NCBI GenBank assembly: GCA_002256935.1 | Contig: NCGL01000005.1 | Location: forward strand, 1 to 64,000 | Direction of reading: 5' to 3' | DNA: 64,000 nucleotides | Source of the DNA: Bdellovibrio sp. 28-41-41 | Lineage (GTDB): Bacteria > Bdellovibrionota > Bdellovibrionia > Bdellovibrionales > Bdellovibrionaceae | Shown: in pieces, positions 9,331 through 19,244 of the stretch | How the letters are laid out: each line of letters opens with the position of its first letter | Position numbering within the stretch: the stretch's first letter is position 1 | Program-made: the position numbers and the translations under genes | The notes under the pieces: model-generated | Seen by the model: only the letters and a program-made list of their open reading frames with translations | What the model was told of the DNA's origin: nothing | The model's database searches: none

Positions 9331-10992
9331 CTACGCGGCTTTCGCGGTTTTTTTGTGTTTATAACTATCGATTAAGTTATTCAGATATTTTTGTGCCTTA
9401 TCTTTAGACAATTCATTCACTTCTGACTTGAGCACATGCACTTCTTTGATACCTTTTTCTTCTAACCGCCTTTTTTGATTGGCGTAAAATTTTCCGCCCT
9501 TTGGGGTGTAGAGGATGTATTTTTTATTGCTTGGTAAATACAAGTACACATTGAACTCAACATGTTTGTCGCCTTCCATCTCGGCGAGCTTAACGGATAC
9601 CATAGTCGTCGATGCCGACTCACCCACTTCTGTGCGTACATTCGCCAGAGGAAAGAAGGCCATCGCTATCTCGTCACCATTATGAACTGATTTCTTTAGA
9701 AATTCGGCGTACTCAATCGCCCAATCTTCAAATTCAATTTTCTTAATTTTTAAATTTAAATTTTCTTTCTCGGTAACCGTCTCGCCGTTGTCTTTTAAGA
9801 ATTTAAATAGTTTTTCTTGGATGGATTTAATAAACTGGCCATCCATCTTTCTATTTTTCCCAAGGGCTGCAATTAAGTATCCATTAAATTTCTCTGATTC
9901 TACCACGATGCACGCCACCTGTGACGAGTCTGAAACGTCATTGATCACGACGCCATCATGGACGTGGACGGTTTCATCCAGCGCCTGTTTCGTGCCTTTT
10001 AGAATGATCGATTCAGGACCATCGCTTGTGTTACGACCTTTGATCGTAATTATCTTGCCTTCTTTTTCATATTTTTTAGGCGATTTAAGTTTACCCGCTT
10101 CACGAGCATCCTCGACTTCACCAGTCGTCGCTGTTTCTTTTTTATCGTTCTTATTTTTACCAATAAAAATGGAATTTGACGTTTTTCCTAGTGGGTGAGC
10201 GCCGTCATTCCCTTCAAAGTCACTTTCGCTATAAGAAATAGATCCTGACTGACCGCCATTTTTATTTTTTTCTCGAGCCGGTTGTTCGTTACCCGTTTCG
10301 CTACCACCGCCAGCAATTCCACCAGCCACTGAATCACTGCCTGAATAAGCGGGTCCACTACCTCTGACGTTGCCACTGATTTGGGTAGCTCCGTCTGAAG
10401 AATCTTTGTCTAACTTGACGGCATCATCACCATCAAACAACTGCGAAAAAATTGACGCCGCTTGATTCCAGCCGCCGCCGTCGATGGTTTCATTCCCCGT
10501 GGCTGGGCCACCGCCGGTTTGAATCATCGTCGTTTTACTATTAGAATCGACAGTCTCGAGTGGTTTACCGTTCGCATCCACCGCCGGTTTTTCATTTTGA
10601 TCACGAATTTTCTTTTCCTGGTCACGTAAGTATTTATTTACGGTACGTTCAATCGCAGGCCCCGTTGCTGGCGGATTAATTTTATACGCACAGTGAGAAT
10701 CCTGCAATCGTCGATACGAAACAGACGATGGGCTTTCAGCAAACGTGAACACACAGACAGGAAACGACTGAATCAATACCTTAGGCATCATCAATACTTT
10801 CTTGTTTGGGTGATCCACAGTGATCATTACGAAACTTGGTTTTTTCTGGATTATATAAGTCAGAAAATCTTTTAGATTAGTTGTCGAAAATACGAGCCAC
10901 TCCCGATTGCGCAGAAACTGCTCGGCAGATGCTGTCGAATTTGTCGTCGACTTCAGTATTAAAAGAGTTTTAGAAATTTGAATTTCACTCAT
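9331..10992 (-). CDS. Degenerate receiver-like protein with low-complexity linker
   Basis: A 553-residue cytoplasmic protein. Residues 1-125 have the size and strand pattern of a response-regulator receiver (KTLLILK, VMITVDHPN) but lack the usual acidic pair after the first strand. Residues about 130-300 are a Gly/Ser/Asn/Asp-rich, probably disordered linker. The C-terminal part (about 380-550) is folded, and its segment near 475-530 (YLYLPSNKKYILY then RLEEKGIKEVHV) resembles the small domain found ahead of HD-GYP-type signalling domains. No catalytic domain is seen. A 15-bp hairpin ends 6 nt before the ATG and no Shine-Dalgarno sequence is visible between them. Function unknown; a scaffold or signalling role is only a guess. 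Confidence 0.7.
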   Translation of the reverse strand: MSEIQISKTLLILKSTTNSTASAEQFLRNREWLVFSTTNLKDFLTYIIQKKPSFVMITVDHPNKKVLMMPKVLIQSFPVCVFTFAESPSSVSYRRLQDSHCAYKINPPATGPAIERTVNKYLRDQEKKIRDQNEKPAVDANGKPLETVDSNSKTTMIQTGGGPATGNETIDGGGWNQAASIFSQLFDGDDAVKLDKDSSDGATQISGNVRGSGPAYSGSDSVAGGIAGGGSETGNEQPAREKNKNGGQSGSISYSESDFEGNDGAHPLGKTSNSIFIGKNKNDKKETATTGEVEDAREAGKLKSPKKYEKEGKIITIKGRNTSDGPESIILKGTKQALDETVHVHDGVVINDVSDSSQVACIVVESEKFNGYLIAALGKNRKMDGQFIKSIQEKLFKFLKDNGETVTEKENLNLKIKKIEFEDWAIEYAEFLKKSVHNGDEIAMAFFPLANVRTEVGESASTTMVSVKLAEMEGDKHVEFNVYLYLPSNKKYILYTPKGGKFYANQKRRLEEKGIKEVHVLKSEVNELSKDKAQKYLNNLIDSYKHKKTAKAA

Positions 10993-10998
10993 ATATTT

Positions 10999-11042
10999 TA
11001 ATTAGTTAGCTGAACAACCTTTCTTGATCAGCTAACTAATTA
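10999..11042 (-). promoter_or_regulatory. Perfect 15-bp inverted repeat over the 5' leader
   Basis: The arms at 10999-11013 and 11028-11042 are exactly complementary around a 14-nt loop. The structure ends 6 nt before the ATG of the receiver-like gene on the minus strand. The only purine-rich AAAGG is in the loop. It could be a translational hairpin, an operator or a displaced terminator. It lacks a GC-rich stem, so a terminator is least likely. Confidence 0.6.
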
Positions 11043-11054
11043 TTATTCGGCAAA

Positions 11055-11082
11055 CAAAGAGAGCTTATTTAGGCTCTCTTTG
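11055..11082 (-). terminator. Terminator downstream of the endonuclease gene
   Basis: A perfect 10-bp stem, CAAAGAGAGC at 11055-11064 pairing with 11073-11082, and an 8-nt loop, about 45 nt after the endonuclease stop. The minus-strand tail TTTGTTTG is only moderately T-rich. Confidence 0.6.
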
Positions 11083-11126
11083 CGTAAACACGGGGTCCGA
11101 GTGAAATACTGGACTAGATATTCGGC

Positions 11127-12119
11127 TTAGAAATCGGCGATGGTATCAACCAGTTCAGGGTGGTCGATGAACGGATTTCTGTTTCCTTGAACTTTGTAGA
11201 TCTCATCGTTGCGAAGAAGTTCTTCGGCATCGACTGGGAACTGTTTGTGCCAAGTTTTTAGGCTAGCTTCTTGATCCTGTTCGATTTTCATATCGTAACG
11301 AAGAGCAAAATATAACAAGGCGCGAGCTACGTGTCCTTTATGAACGTCAGGTGGCTCGAACGTTGGACCGCGAATCGTATCACTTGTACCAAAACGAGAC
11401 TGTCCACACTTAAGGCCTTCTTTATCTTTCACCACTTCACCAAATGGATAGCTGCTGCGAATACCGTTCAGCTGCGAGTCTGTTGGGTATAAATGATGTA
11501 GATCTGATTTTTGTGCTTCTTGAGAATGCTTACCTGTGAAACGACTTTGTGGCCAAGTGTGCTCAACGTTGATCACGCGATTATCAGGAACATAGTTTGG
11601 ACGTGGTGATTGTTTGTTGCCTTTGAACTCATCAGCTCCATACAACTTATTACAGTAGGCTTCTTTGATCGCGTATGAATTTCCAACTTGTACTAAGTAG
11701 AAGTAGCCCATCAAAAATAAACGAGCGCGGTCATATCCCAGTGGTGTTTGTTGGTAACAATTTTTATCTCCCGGAGGGCAACGTTCGACGAGTGTATCTA
11801 GTTGGCCTTCATGTGAAACGTGGGCATAATTTAAAACCTGACGTAAAACATTTCTCATGTCACCGACAGCGCGTGACTTAATCGCTTGGTACACAGTCGC
11901 TGTGTAATACGGAATATAGCGAGACATGTAGCCACCCGTTTTCGGGTTTCTAATGTTTAATGCACCTGTGGCAGATCGTGCGATCAGCTGAGGTTGGCTA
12001 TATGGATTTCTTTGAAGTGGACCGCCGGCCGTTAATGCCCAGCTGCTATGTCCGATTAAGGCAATCAGTGTTACAACACTGAACAATCTATTCAGAACCG
12101 ACTTTGTAAAAGTCTTCAT
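11127..12119 (-). CDS. Secreted endonuclease I family nuclease
   Basis: Predicted periplasmic or extracellular non-specific DNA/RNA nuclease of the endonuclease I (EndA/NucM) family. The signature NVEHTWPQSRF and the following KSDLHHLYPTDSQLNG carry the beta-beta-alpha-metal His and Asn residues; YPFGEVV and the Cys pair (RCPPGDKNC, KCGQSRFG) also fit. A signal peptide ends near SSWALT. I set the start at the ATG of MKTFTKS, just after a GGGGGA ribosome-binding site; the frame extends to 12194 but the extra 25 residues precede the signal. In a predatory bacterium such nucleases digest prey nucleic acid, an inference from lifestyle only. Confidence 0.85.
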   Translation of the reverse strand: MKTFTKSVLNRLFSVVTLIALIGHSSWALTAGGPLQRNPYSQPQLIARSATGALNIRNPKTGGYMSRYIPYYTATVYQAIKSRAVGDMRNVLRQVLNYAHVSHEGQLDTLVERCPPGDKNCYQQTPLGYDRARLFLMGYFYLVQVGNSYAIKEAYCNKLYGADEFKGNKQSPRPNYVPDNRVINVEHTWPQSRFTGKHSQEAQKSDLHHLYPTDSQLNGIRSSYPFGEVVKDKEGLKCGQSRFGTSDTIRGPTFEPPDVHKGHVARALLYFALRYDMKIEQDQEASLKTWHKQFPVDAEELLRNDEIYKVQGNRNPFIDHPELVDTIADF

Positions 12120-12284
12120 CATTTCCCCCGTAGTCAGGCCTTGAGGAGCCTGGTAGAAACACCGAACCATGGTTCTAAAACCTATCATCGGCATATACTG
12201 GTTATCAGTTGGGAACGAAGCTAACGGGCTAGAGTCTTTATTTCAACCATTATTTTAACAGGATTTTGTTTTTTTGCGGAGCGC

Positions 12285-12303
12285 ATTTAAGCAGTGCTTA
12301 AAT
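12285..12303. repeat. Short inverted repeat after galE
   Basis: ATTTAAGC/GCTTAAAT arms around AGT, 2 nt beyond the galE stop codon. There is no T-run behind it on the minus strand, so it is a weak terminator candidate. Confidence 0.35.
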
Positions 12304-12304
12304 A

Positions 12305-13285
12305 CTAAGACGTCGGACGATTCTTCCAATCAAATGCGGTTTTACAAATGACTTTTAGATCGTTGTACTTGGGAGTCCATTGAAGTTCTGATTTAATCTT
12401 ATCCGCCAGGGCCAATACTTTTGCAGGGTCCCCTGGACGTCGTTTCAAAACTTCGTAAGGGATCTTATTACCCGAAACATCTTCCATTGTTTTCAAAGCT
12501 TGAAGAACACTAAACCCTTGGCCATAGCCGCAGTTGAAGGTTTGTAGGTAGTTAGTTTCATTCATTAATTTTTCAGCCGCTAGGATATGCGCATGGGCAA
12601 TGTCTTCTACATGGATGAAATCACGAACACCGGTTCCATCCACTGTCGGATAGTCATTTCCAAACACAGCCATCGTGGCTTGTCTGCCCAAGGCTGTTTC
12701 CGTTAAGTGATGAAATAAGTGATTCGCTTTTGGATTCTTCTGCCCTAATTGATTATCTAAGCTGGCTCCCGCGACGTTAAAATAGCGCAGGATAATAGCG
12801 CTAATTCCCTGAGCCGCGTGCACGTGTGAAATCATGCGCTCGCCAAATACTTTAGATTCTCCATAGGGATTAATCGGCATTAATTCGTCAGTTTCAGATA
12901 CGAAATCCTTGCGTGTATCCCCGTAAACCGCAGCCGTGGACGAGAAGATCATTTTCTTCACGCCCGCTTTCAAACAGTTTTGTAAAAGGTTCATCGTACC
13001 GAAGGAATTGTTCTCGAAATAATCAAGAGGATTATCAATGGATTCAGGAACAGAGGTCTTTGCCGCAAAGTGCATGATCAGATCGATTTTGTTATCTTTC
13101 ATCACTCGGGCAGGTAGTTCACGGTCACGAATATCCCCAAGAACAAATTTGCACTTGGGGTGAAGGAATTCTTTATACCCAGTCGATAAGTTATCGTAAA
13201 CAACAACATGGTGACCACGTTCAATTAAACGATGACTTGCAAAAGACCCAATATAGCCGGCGCCGCCTGTAACCAAAATATTCAT
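12305..13285 (-). CDS. galE: UDP-glucose 4-epimerase
   Basis: Interconverts UDP-glucose and UDP-galactose for surface polysaccharide. The 326 residues show the extended SDR pattern: NAD-binding TGGAGYIGSFAS at residues 6-17, MHFAAKTSVPES at 71-82, catalytic serine/threonine in FSSTAAVYG (114-122) and the YGESK dyad Tyr141-Lys145. The substrate-side RYFNVAGAS and the FIHVEDIAHAHI motifs are the GalE type. It has its own gaps on both sides. The polysaccharide genes at 20241-22886 are the likely consumers of its product. Confidence 0.93.
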   Translation of the reverse strand: MNILVTGGAGYIGSFASHRLIERGHHVVVYDNLSTGYKEFLHPKCKFVLGDIRDRELPARVMKDNKIDLIMHFAAKTSVPESIDNPLDYFENNSFGTMNLLQNCLKAGVKKMIFSSTAAVYGDTRKDFVSETDELMPINPYGESKVFGERMISHVHAAQGISAIILRYFNVAGASLDNQLGQKNPKANHLFHHLTETALGRQATMAVFGNDYPTVDGTGVRDFIHVEDIAHAHILAAEKLMNETNYLQTFNCGYGQGFSVLQALKTMEDVSGNKIPYEVLKRRPGDPAKVLALADKIKSELQWTPKYNDLKVICKTAFDWKNRPTS

Positions 13286-13368
13286 GTCACGACCCTAACA
13301 CCAGTGTCTTTAAGAAGCAACCCGGCTTTCCATCAGAATCGATCCTTAGAACGCAGTCTAAAAAAAAT

Positions 13369-14157
13369 CTAGAAACCTAAGGCAAATTTAAATGCATAAC
13401 GATCAGTTCCAAACGCGGTCGAATACTCGACACCCATTTTCAAAAGAAGCAAGCTTACGTCAACGCCAACCAAAGTCTGAGTCGATGAATTTGTTTTCTT
13501 TTGTGATTGTGATGATGTGTATGACGGATCAAAGATAGCGCTACCCGTTGCAGTTAATTCGTTTGAAGAACTTAACATCCCAAAGCCCAAGTAAGGTTCA
13601 ACAATAGGAATCATTGGCGATATTAAAATCTGTAAACCGCTGACTGAGTTTTTGTCTTCTACACTTGTCGTCACACCCGATTGCGTTTGTGAAAAACTGA
13701 ATCCAGATGTCGAATACACGCCACGCAATGCCAAGTTAATTGGCAACACAGGAATTACATCATTGATATTGTACTTGATGGCTAAAGACGTTGAATTCAG
13801 GCTGGCACCAGATGCCGTCATTTTAGGAAACAACACAGCTTCTGCGGCTAATCCAAACGGAACGCCCACGGCTACTAGGATGCCGCCATTGTACAAACTC
13901 GGCAATTCTGCCCCCGCATTTCTTTTTACGATTTCGTTCGTACTTTTTGCGTTTGTTTGCATCCCAATAAGTCCGACCTGAACACCCACAACAGTACCCA
14001 TTTTAGACGCACCAAGAATGGATCCGTGAGTGAAGTTGGCCGACATATCTTTAGAAATTTGATTAAAATCATCTTCAGAAAGATTTGTGAACGTTGGATC
14101 CGCAAATGTGGATTGAGTTAAAAAGCATGTTAATAAAACCAATAAAGTTTTTTTCAT
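13369..14157 (-). CDS. Predicted outer-membrane beta-barrel-like secreted protein
   Basis: A 262-residue protein with a signal peptide (MKKTLLVLLTCFLTQSTFA). The mature part alternates short amphipathic strands and Ser/Thr/Gly turns and ends in a C-terminal phenylalanine (KFALGF), typical for assembly of outer-membrane proteins by the BAM complex. Repeated glycine-rich segments (GVQVGLIG, GVPFGLAAEAVLFPKM) recall uncharacterised DUF6588-type proteins, but that match is from memory and uncertain. No partner genes adjoin it. Confidence 0.65.
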   Translation of the reverse strand: MKKTLLVLLTCFLTQSTFADPTFTNLSEDDFNQISKDMSANFTHGSILGASKMGTVVGVQVGLIGMQTNAKSTNEIVKRNAGAELPSLYNGGILVAVGVPFGLAAEAVLFPKMTASGASLNSTSLAIKYNINDVIPVLPINLALRGVYSTSGFSFSQTQSGVTTSVEDKNSVSGLQILISPMIPIVEPYLGFGMLSSSNELTATGSAIFDPSYTSSQSQKKTNSSTQTLVGVDVSLLLLKMGVEYSTAFGTDRYAFKFALGF

Positions 14158-14503
14158 ATATTTCCCCTTGTCTACCTAGACTGGCACACCAATTTGCCAG
14201 GGACAAGCAGTTCGCATGGCGCAGATTGAAAAAAGCAATGTCCAAACTTTTGACACTGTTACAAAGCTAAAACCTGTCCTATGAGTACCGCCGGGCCAAC
14301 ACACAAACAAATGGGGTATCGGGTGAAAATCATCTCTACATTATTGGTAGTATTATTAAAATAGTTTCTGTTTTAATTTTTCCTTATAGGCCGCACCAAG
14401 TGCGGTCTTTTGCTATGAAATTCCTACCTGTATAAACTTCTGACGATTGTGAGAATGACTGTCCTCCTATACTTTATTTAATACCGATAAAGGGAGGAAA
14501 TTT
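14158..14503. other. Divergent intergenic region with an orphan terminator
   Basis: About 345 nt between two divergently transcribed secreted-protein genes. It must hold both promoters. It also contains a plus-strand terminator with no plus-strand gene before it (listed separately). No open frame with a start site is supported. Confidence 0.5.
14389..14411 (+). terminator. Orphan plus-strand intrinsic terminator
   Basis: CCGCAC/GTGCGG, extended to 8 pairs (one G-T), at 14389-14396 and 14400-14407, followed by TTTT. The nearest upstream protein gene is on the other strand, so it must end something else, possibly a small RNA. Confidence 0.6.
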
Positions 14504-15451
14504 ATGAAAACACAGTTAAGTTTAGCTGCTTTGTTTTTAAGTATGTCGGTCATGGCCCAAGGCCTAGTCAGCACTTATTCCTCAATTGAATTGCAAAAAT
14601 GCTCTAAATTTGAAAGCGGCGAAGGCGGCGTTTCCGCTGAATGCCACGGCCCCGATAACGTAGTTCTAGAAATCTCGAATGGAGATTGGACGAACATGTG
14701 GATTCGCCACAAAGGGAAACGTTTTGAAACGTGGAATCTGTTGACTGCGGTTGGATCTTTCACGCGTATCGGCGGCGACAATCAAGTTGCTGAATGGATC
14801 TTAGATAAATCTGTGGAAGGCCAATCTACTATTCATTCTTTGATCACTCGCGTAAGTGGTACAAATCCAAACACTCAAGCGAGCACATCACGACTGCTTG
14901 TATTTGGCTTCACTCAACTGGCCGTTTGTTACCGCGGCGATTCGACATCAAATATGGGCGCACGCAAATTAGCTGAATCCAATGAGTGCTCAAAAGCACT
15001 CCCTATGGCATTGCCAAAACCGCGCGAAATAGCAACTCGAATCAGCAAAGGTTATATCAACAAAATCAAACTTGAAAACGCAACGGTCCATCCCGATGGC
15101 AAAGGTGAATTTCTAGTCTCTGTAAATCATTGCATATCTAGTTTTTCAAAAGAAGCCGCTAGCTTCGCTATTGCAGGCCAAGCTTCTCCTCATAAAAATA
15201 TTACTCTAGGCGGCGCGTACTCAACTCAACAAGCAACGCCCCTTACATTTACCTACAAAATGGATGTACCAAAAGGCGTAGCTCTAGCAGATGCCTGCCG
15301 CACATCAACGACAAAGGTCACATTACGTTGTGATATTTTACCTGGTTACGACGGTGCCGGTTGTAACTTTAAAGTTAACGACGATCATATCATCGCCGTT
15401 GAATCCTTTAAAAATGGCTACAGCAACGCCCTGCTAATGCCAGCGAAATAA
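14504..15451 (+). CDS. Secreted protein of unknown function
   Basis: A 315-residue protein with a signal peptide cleaved after SVMAQG or nearby and a strong GGGAGG ribosome-binding site. The mature part has several cysteines (KCSKF, AECHG, VCYRG, NECSK, HCISS, DACRT, RCDIL, GCNFK) that could form disulphides in the periplasm. It is beta-rich, with no enzyme motif I can recognise. Its stop is 5 nt from the stop of the convergent metH gene. Confidence 0.6.
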   Translation: MKTQLSLAALFLSMSVMAQGLVSTYSSIELQKCSKFESGEGGVSAECHGPDNVVLEISNGDWTNMWIRHKGKRFETWNLLTAVGSFTRIGGDNQVAEWILDKSVEGQSTIHSLITRVSGTNPNTQASTSRLLVFGFTQLAVCYRGDSTSNMGARKLAESNECSKALPMALPKPREIATRISKGYINKIKLENATVHPDGKGEFLVSVNHCISSFSKEAASFAIAGQASPHKNITLGGAYSTQQATPLTFTYKMDVPKGVALADACRTSTTKVTLRCDILPGYDGAGCNFKVNDDHIIAVESFKNGYSNALLMPAK

Positions 15452-15456
15452 GAGTT

Positions 15457-18400
15457 TTAAAGAAGTGGCGATAGCCATTTCTTTAAAAGACCTTCATTGA
15501 TATTTCTATTCTGAATATGGTAGTCTAATTGATCTTTACCGATGCGACTGACAAAGAAGTATGTCGATTCCGGATGGAAGAAATAAAACCCACTCACTGA
15601 ACTTGACGGCGTCATCGCTGCGGATTCCGTTAAACTGACTCCAATGCGTTTTTCAACCTGCATCAGATCCCAGATTTGAAATTTATGTAAATGATCAGGG
15701 CATGACGGATAGCCCGGTGCCGGACGAAGACCCCGGTATTTTTCTTTAATCAAATCATCCACAGTCAGTGATTCTTTTTGCCCATGCGGAAACATTTTAC
15801 GAACTTGAAAATGCGCCCACTCGGCTAAACCTTCTGCTAAACGATCGCCCAGCGATTTAATTAGGATCGATTGGTAATCATCACCCTTTTTAGCGGCTTC
15901 ATCTGCCAGAGTTTCAATTTGTGGCCCAGCCGTCACACAGAAAGTTCCCATATAATCGGTAACGTTTTCTGTTTTCGGAGCTACAAAGTCACTTAAGCAA
16001 TAATGTACGTTATTATTAATCTCGCTCGGACGTTGCTGACGAAGGAATTGAAACACATGCTTTTTATTTTGACCATGGGCTTCGACGCCATCCACTTCGA
16101 CCGATTCGTTTTCACTGCGCGCTTTAAATAGTCCGATTAAAACTTTAGGTGTTACAAGTTTTTGATCGACGATCTTTTTAAGCAGCAATTGAGCTTCATC
16201 AAATAATTTTTTTGCTTCCACACCACTTTGGGCATTTTGCAAAATTTTTGGATAGGTGCCTTTCAATCCCCATGACCAGAAGAATGGTGACCAATCGATA
16301 TAAGGAACTATGTCTTCCAATGATGGAAATATCTCAATGATACCTGTTTGTTTTGGTTCTTCCAGTTGAGCTGATTCTTTATTCCACTTAAACGGGTTCT
16401 TACGGGCCACTTCTAACGGCACAAGTTCAGTTTCAGATTTACGAGTCAAATAAGCCTCGCGGATTTGGCGATACTCGTCTTTTACTTTAACTCGATAGCT
16501 ATCTCGTTGTGAGCCTAATAAATGCGAGCACGCTTCAACGACCAGCGAAGCATCGCCGACGTGAACCACTGGTCCCGGATAGTGTGGATCAATCTTCACG
16601 GCCGTGTGAACTTTAGATGTCGTTGCGCCGCCTATAAGTAGCGGAACATTATACCCAGAATCACGAAATTGTTGAGCATTGAAAATCATTTCTTCAAGAG
16701 ATGGCGTGATCAATCCAGATAGTCCAATGATATCGGCCTTGTGCTCTTTGGCTTTTTCCATAATTTTTTGGATAGAAACCATAACGCCCAGATCAATAAC
16801 TTTATAACCATTACAGCCAAGTACTACGCCGACAATATTTTTTCCAATATCATGAACGTCGCCCTTTACTGTCGCGATTACAAATACGGGCTGATTGTTG
16901 GATGATACTTTTTCAGCGTCCATCAATGGCTCTAGATACGCCACGGCTTTCTTCATTACCCGCGCGCTCTTTACGACTTGAGGCAAGAACATTTTTCCCT
17001 GACCAAATAGCTCGCCAACAACTTTCATACCATCCATCAACGGACCTTCGATCACATTCAGTGGCCGTTTGTATTTTTCTACGGCCTGTTTGGTGTCTTC
17101 GGTAATAAAGTCATCGACACCCTTAACTAGGGCATATTCGATACGTTTTTCTAGAGGAAGCAAGCGCCAGTCGTTTTGCTTGACCGTCTTAACACCCGAG
17201 TCTGTTAAATCAATGTTCTTTCCTGAATTGGCATCAGCCCACTGAATTAATTTTTCTGAGGCATCGGGTGATTGATTTAAAATCACAGCTTCGCACAGAC
17301 GGCGCAGTTCAGGATCAATATTTTCGTACACCTCTAACATACCGGCGTTCACGATACCCATATCTAGTCCGGCTTTGATGGCGTGAAATAAAAATACGCT
17401 ATGCATAGCTTCGCGAACTTTATTATTACCGCGGAACGAGAACGACAAATTGGAAATCCCGCCCGACGTTAAAACACCGGGACAGACGGTTTTGATTTCT
17501 TTCAGAGCTTCAATGAAATCTAAACCAAAACGATTATGTTCTTCCATTCCAGTCGCCACAGTCAGAACATTCGGATCGAAAATAATATCTTCCGGATGAA
17601 AGTTCAATTTACCCACGAGTAAATCATAAGCGCGTCTACAAATTTTAACTTTGTCTTCAAATGTGGCGGCTTGGCCGTTTTCATCAAAGGCCATCACAAC
17701 AACGGCCGCACCCAGTTTTTGCAACTCACGCGCTTGATTCAAGAATACGGTTTCGCCTTCTTTTAACGAAATCGAATTAACGACGCTTTTACCTTGAAGG
17801 CATTTTAGGCCGGCTTGAATCACTTCAAACTTGGACGAATCGATCATGATTGGGATTTTGGAAATATCGGGCTCAGAGACGACTAGATTTAAAAAATCAA
17901 TCATCAGTTGTTTTGAATCCAACATACCTTCATCAAAATTGATATCTAGGATATTAGCGCCGTTTTCCACTTGTTGACGGGCGATGGTTAAACCACCAGA
18001 CAATGAATTTTCTTTGATTAACTTGGCAAATTTTGGTGAACCCGTAACATTCGTACGCTCGCCAACCATCATAAATGATCTCTCACCGGTCGTTGGCATT
18101 TCCAGAGGCTCTAATCCCGACAATCGAAAGCGAACTGGTTTAGCAGAAATCACATGCGGTCTATCGGAACGCAATTTATTTGCAATCGCCGCGATATGTG
18201 CGGGCGTAGTACCACAACAACCGCCCACGATATTTACATGTCCTGCTTTTGACATTTTACTTAATTCCGCAGCAATGGAGGCCGGCGTTTCATCATAGCC
18301 CGTTGGACTTAATGGATTCGGCAAACCCGCATTCGGATAGCAACTGATATAACAATCAGCCATTTCAGACAATTCCTGGATATACGGACGCATATCACTG

Positions 18401-19185
18401 GCGCCCAGTGCGCAGTTGATCCCAACACTCAGCGGGCGAGAATGGCGTACGCTGAACCAAAACGATTTCAATGTTTGGCCTGATAATGTGCGACCAGATA
18501 AATCAGTGATCGTCACTGACAGCATCAACGCGAATTTTTTGCGATACTCTTCTTGCAGAGTTTCAATCGCGTACAAGCAGGCTTTTAAATTCAAAGTATC
18601 AAACGTGGTTTCTGGTAATAAAATATCAACGCCTTCGTCGATGAACACTTTAGCTTGGCCGTAGTAGGCTTTCACTAGTTCATCAAACGTAACGCCACGG
18701 TATTCCGGGCGTTCCACATCGGGTGACAACGACGCTGTTTTACTGGTCGGCCCTAAAGCACCGGCTACATAGGCTCTGCGTCCTGTTTTTTTAAAGTAAT
18801 CATCACGGGCGCGGATCGCAATCCGTGAAGCTTGTCGATTAATTTCATCCACCCAGCTCTCTAGTTCATAATCGGCTTGAGACGTTGTTGTGCCATTGAA
18901 TGTGTTGGTTTCAATAATGTCAGCACCGGCTTCTAGGTACTGCGTATGAATTTCGTAAATCACTTCAGGTTTGGTAATACACAGTAAATCGTTATTACCT
19001 TTTAGATCCTTTTTAGGATTTGGAAATTGAGTTCCGCGATAGTCCGCTTCCGTTAGCTTATATTGTTGAATCATAGTGCCCATCGCACCATCGATAATCA
19101 ATATCTCGCGCTTTAAGCGTTCTTCCAGCTCAAGCAATATAGGAGTCTTAATAAAATCGGCCGGGGAAACCCAAGTTTGTTCCAA
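15457..19185 (-). CDS. metH: Cobalamin-dependent methionine synthase
   Basis: Transfers a methyl group from 5-methyltetrahydrofolate via methylcobalamin to homocysteine. At 1242 residues all four modules are present: a homocysteine domain (about 20-350) with zinc cysteines in [10 protein letters not shown] and GGCCGTTP; a folate domain (about 370-640) with [15 protein letters not shown]; a B12 module (about 660-900) with DVHDIGKN supplying the axial histidine and later [13 protein letters not shown]; and a SAM-binding activation domain (about 930-1230) with [12 protein letters not shown]. It lies 59 nt downstream of metF on the same strand, so folate reduction and use are co-transcribed. It implies a cobalamin supply; no B12 synthesis genes are in the window. 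Confidence 0.97.
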   Translation of the reverse strand: MEQTWVSPADFIKTPILLELEERLKREILIIDGAMGTMIQQYKLTEADYRGTQFPNPKKDLKGNNDLLCITKPEVIYEIHTQYLEAGADIIETNTFNGTTTSQADYELESWVDEINRQASRIAIRARDDYFKKTGRRAYVAGALGPTSKTASLSPDVERPEYRGVTFDELVKAYYGQAKVFIDEGVDILLPETTFDTLNLKACLYAIETLQEEYRKKFALMLSVTITDLSGRTLSGQTLKSFWFSVRHSRPLSVGINCALGASDMRPYIQELSEMADCYISCYPNAGLPNPLSPTGYDETPASIAAELSKMSKAGHVNIVGGCCGTTPAHIAAIANKLRSDRPHVISAKPVRFRLSGLEPLEMPTTGERSFMMVGERTNVTGSPKFAKLIKENSLSGGLTIARQQVENGANILDINFDEGMLDSKQLMIDFLNLVVSEPDISKIPIMIDSSKFEVIQAGLKCLQGKSVVNSISLKEGETVFLNQARELQKLGAAVVVMAFDENGQAATFEDKVKICRRAYDLLVGKLNFHPEDIIFDPNVLTVATGMEEHNRFGLDFIEALKEIKTVCPGVLTSGGISNLSFSFRGNNKVREAMHSVFLFHAIKAGLDMGIVNAGMLEVYENIDPELRRLCEAVILNQSPDASEKLIQWADANSGKNIDLTDSGVKTVKQNDWRLLPLEKRIEYALVKGVDDFITEDTKQAVEKYKRPLNVIEGPLMDGMKVVGELFGQGKMFLPQVVKSARVMKKAVAYLEPLMDAEKVSSNNQPVFVIATVKGDVHDIGKNIVGVVLGCNGYKVIDLGVMVSIQKIMEKAKEHKADIIGLSGLITPSLEEMIFNAQQFRDSGYNVPLLIGGATTSKVHTAVKIDPHYPGPVVHVGDASLVVEACSHLLGSQRDSYRVKVKDEYRQIREAYLTRKSETELVPLEVARKNPFKWNKESAQLEEPKQTGIIEIFPSLEDIVPYIDWSPFFWSWGLKGTYPKILQNAQSGVEAKKLFDEAQLLLKKIVDQKLVTPKVLIGLFKARSENESVEVDGVEAHGQNKKHVFQFLRQQRPSEINNNVHYCLSDFVAPKTENVTDYMGTFCVTAGPQIETLADEAAKKGDDYQSILIKSLGDRLAEGLAEWAHFQVRKMFPHGQKESLTVDDLIKEKYRGLRPAPGYPSCPDHLHKFQIWDLMQVEKRIGVSLTESAAMTPSSSVSGFYFFHPESTYFFVSRIGKDQLDYHIQNRNINEGLLKKWLSPLL

Positions 19186-19244
19186 TTCCGTGTTCCTTTG
19201 AAATATTATTTAGCTGTCTCTTTTAGCTTTCTTTTAAAGCTTTC

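Noticed and set aside
12285..12303. Terminator of galE
   Set aside because: The stem is weak and lacks a T-run, so it is listed only as an inverted repeat.
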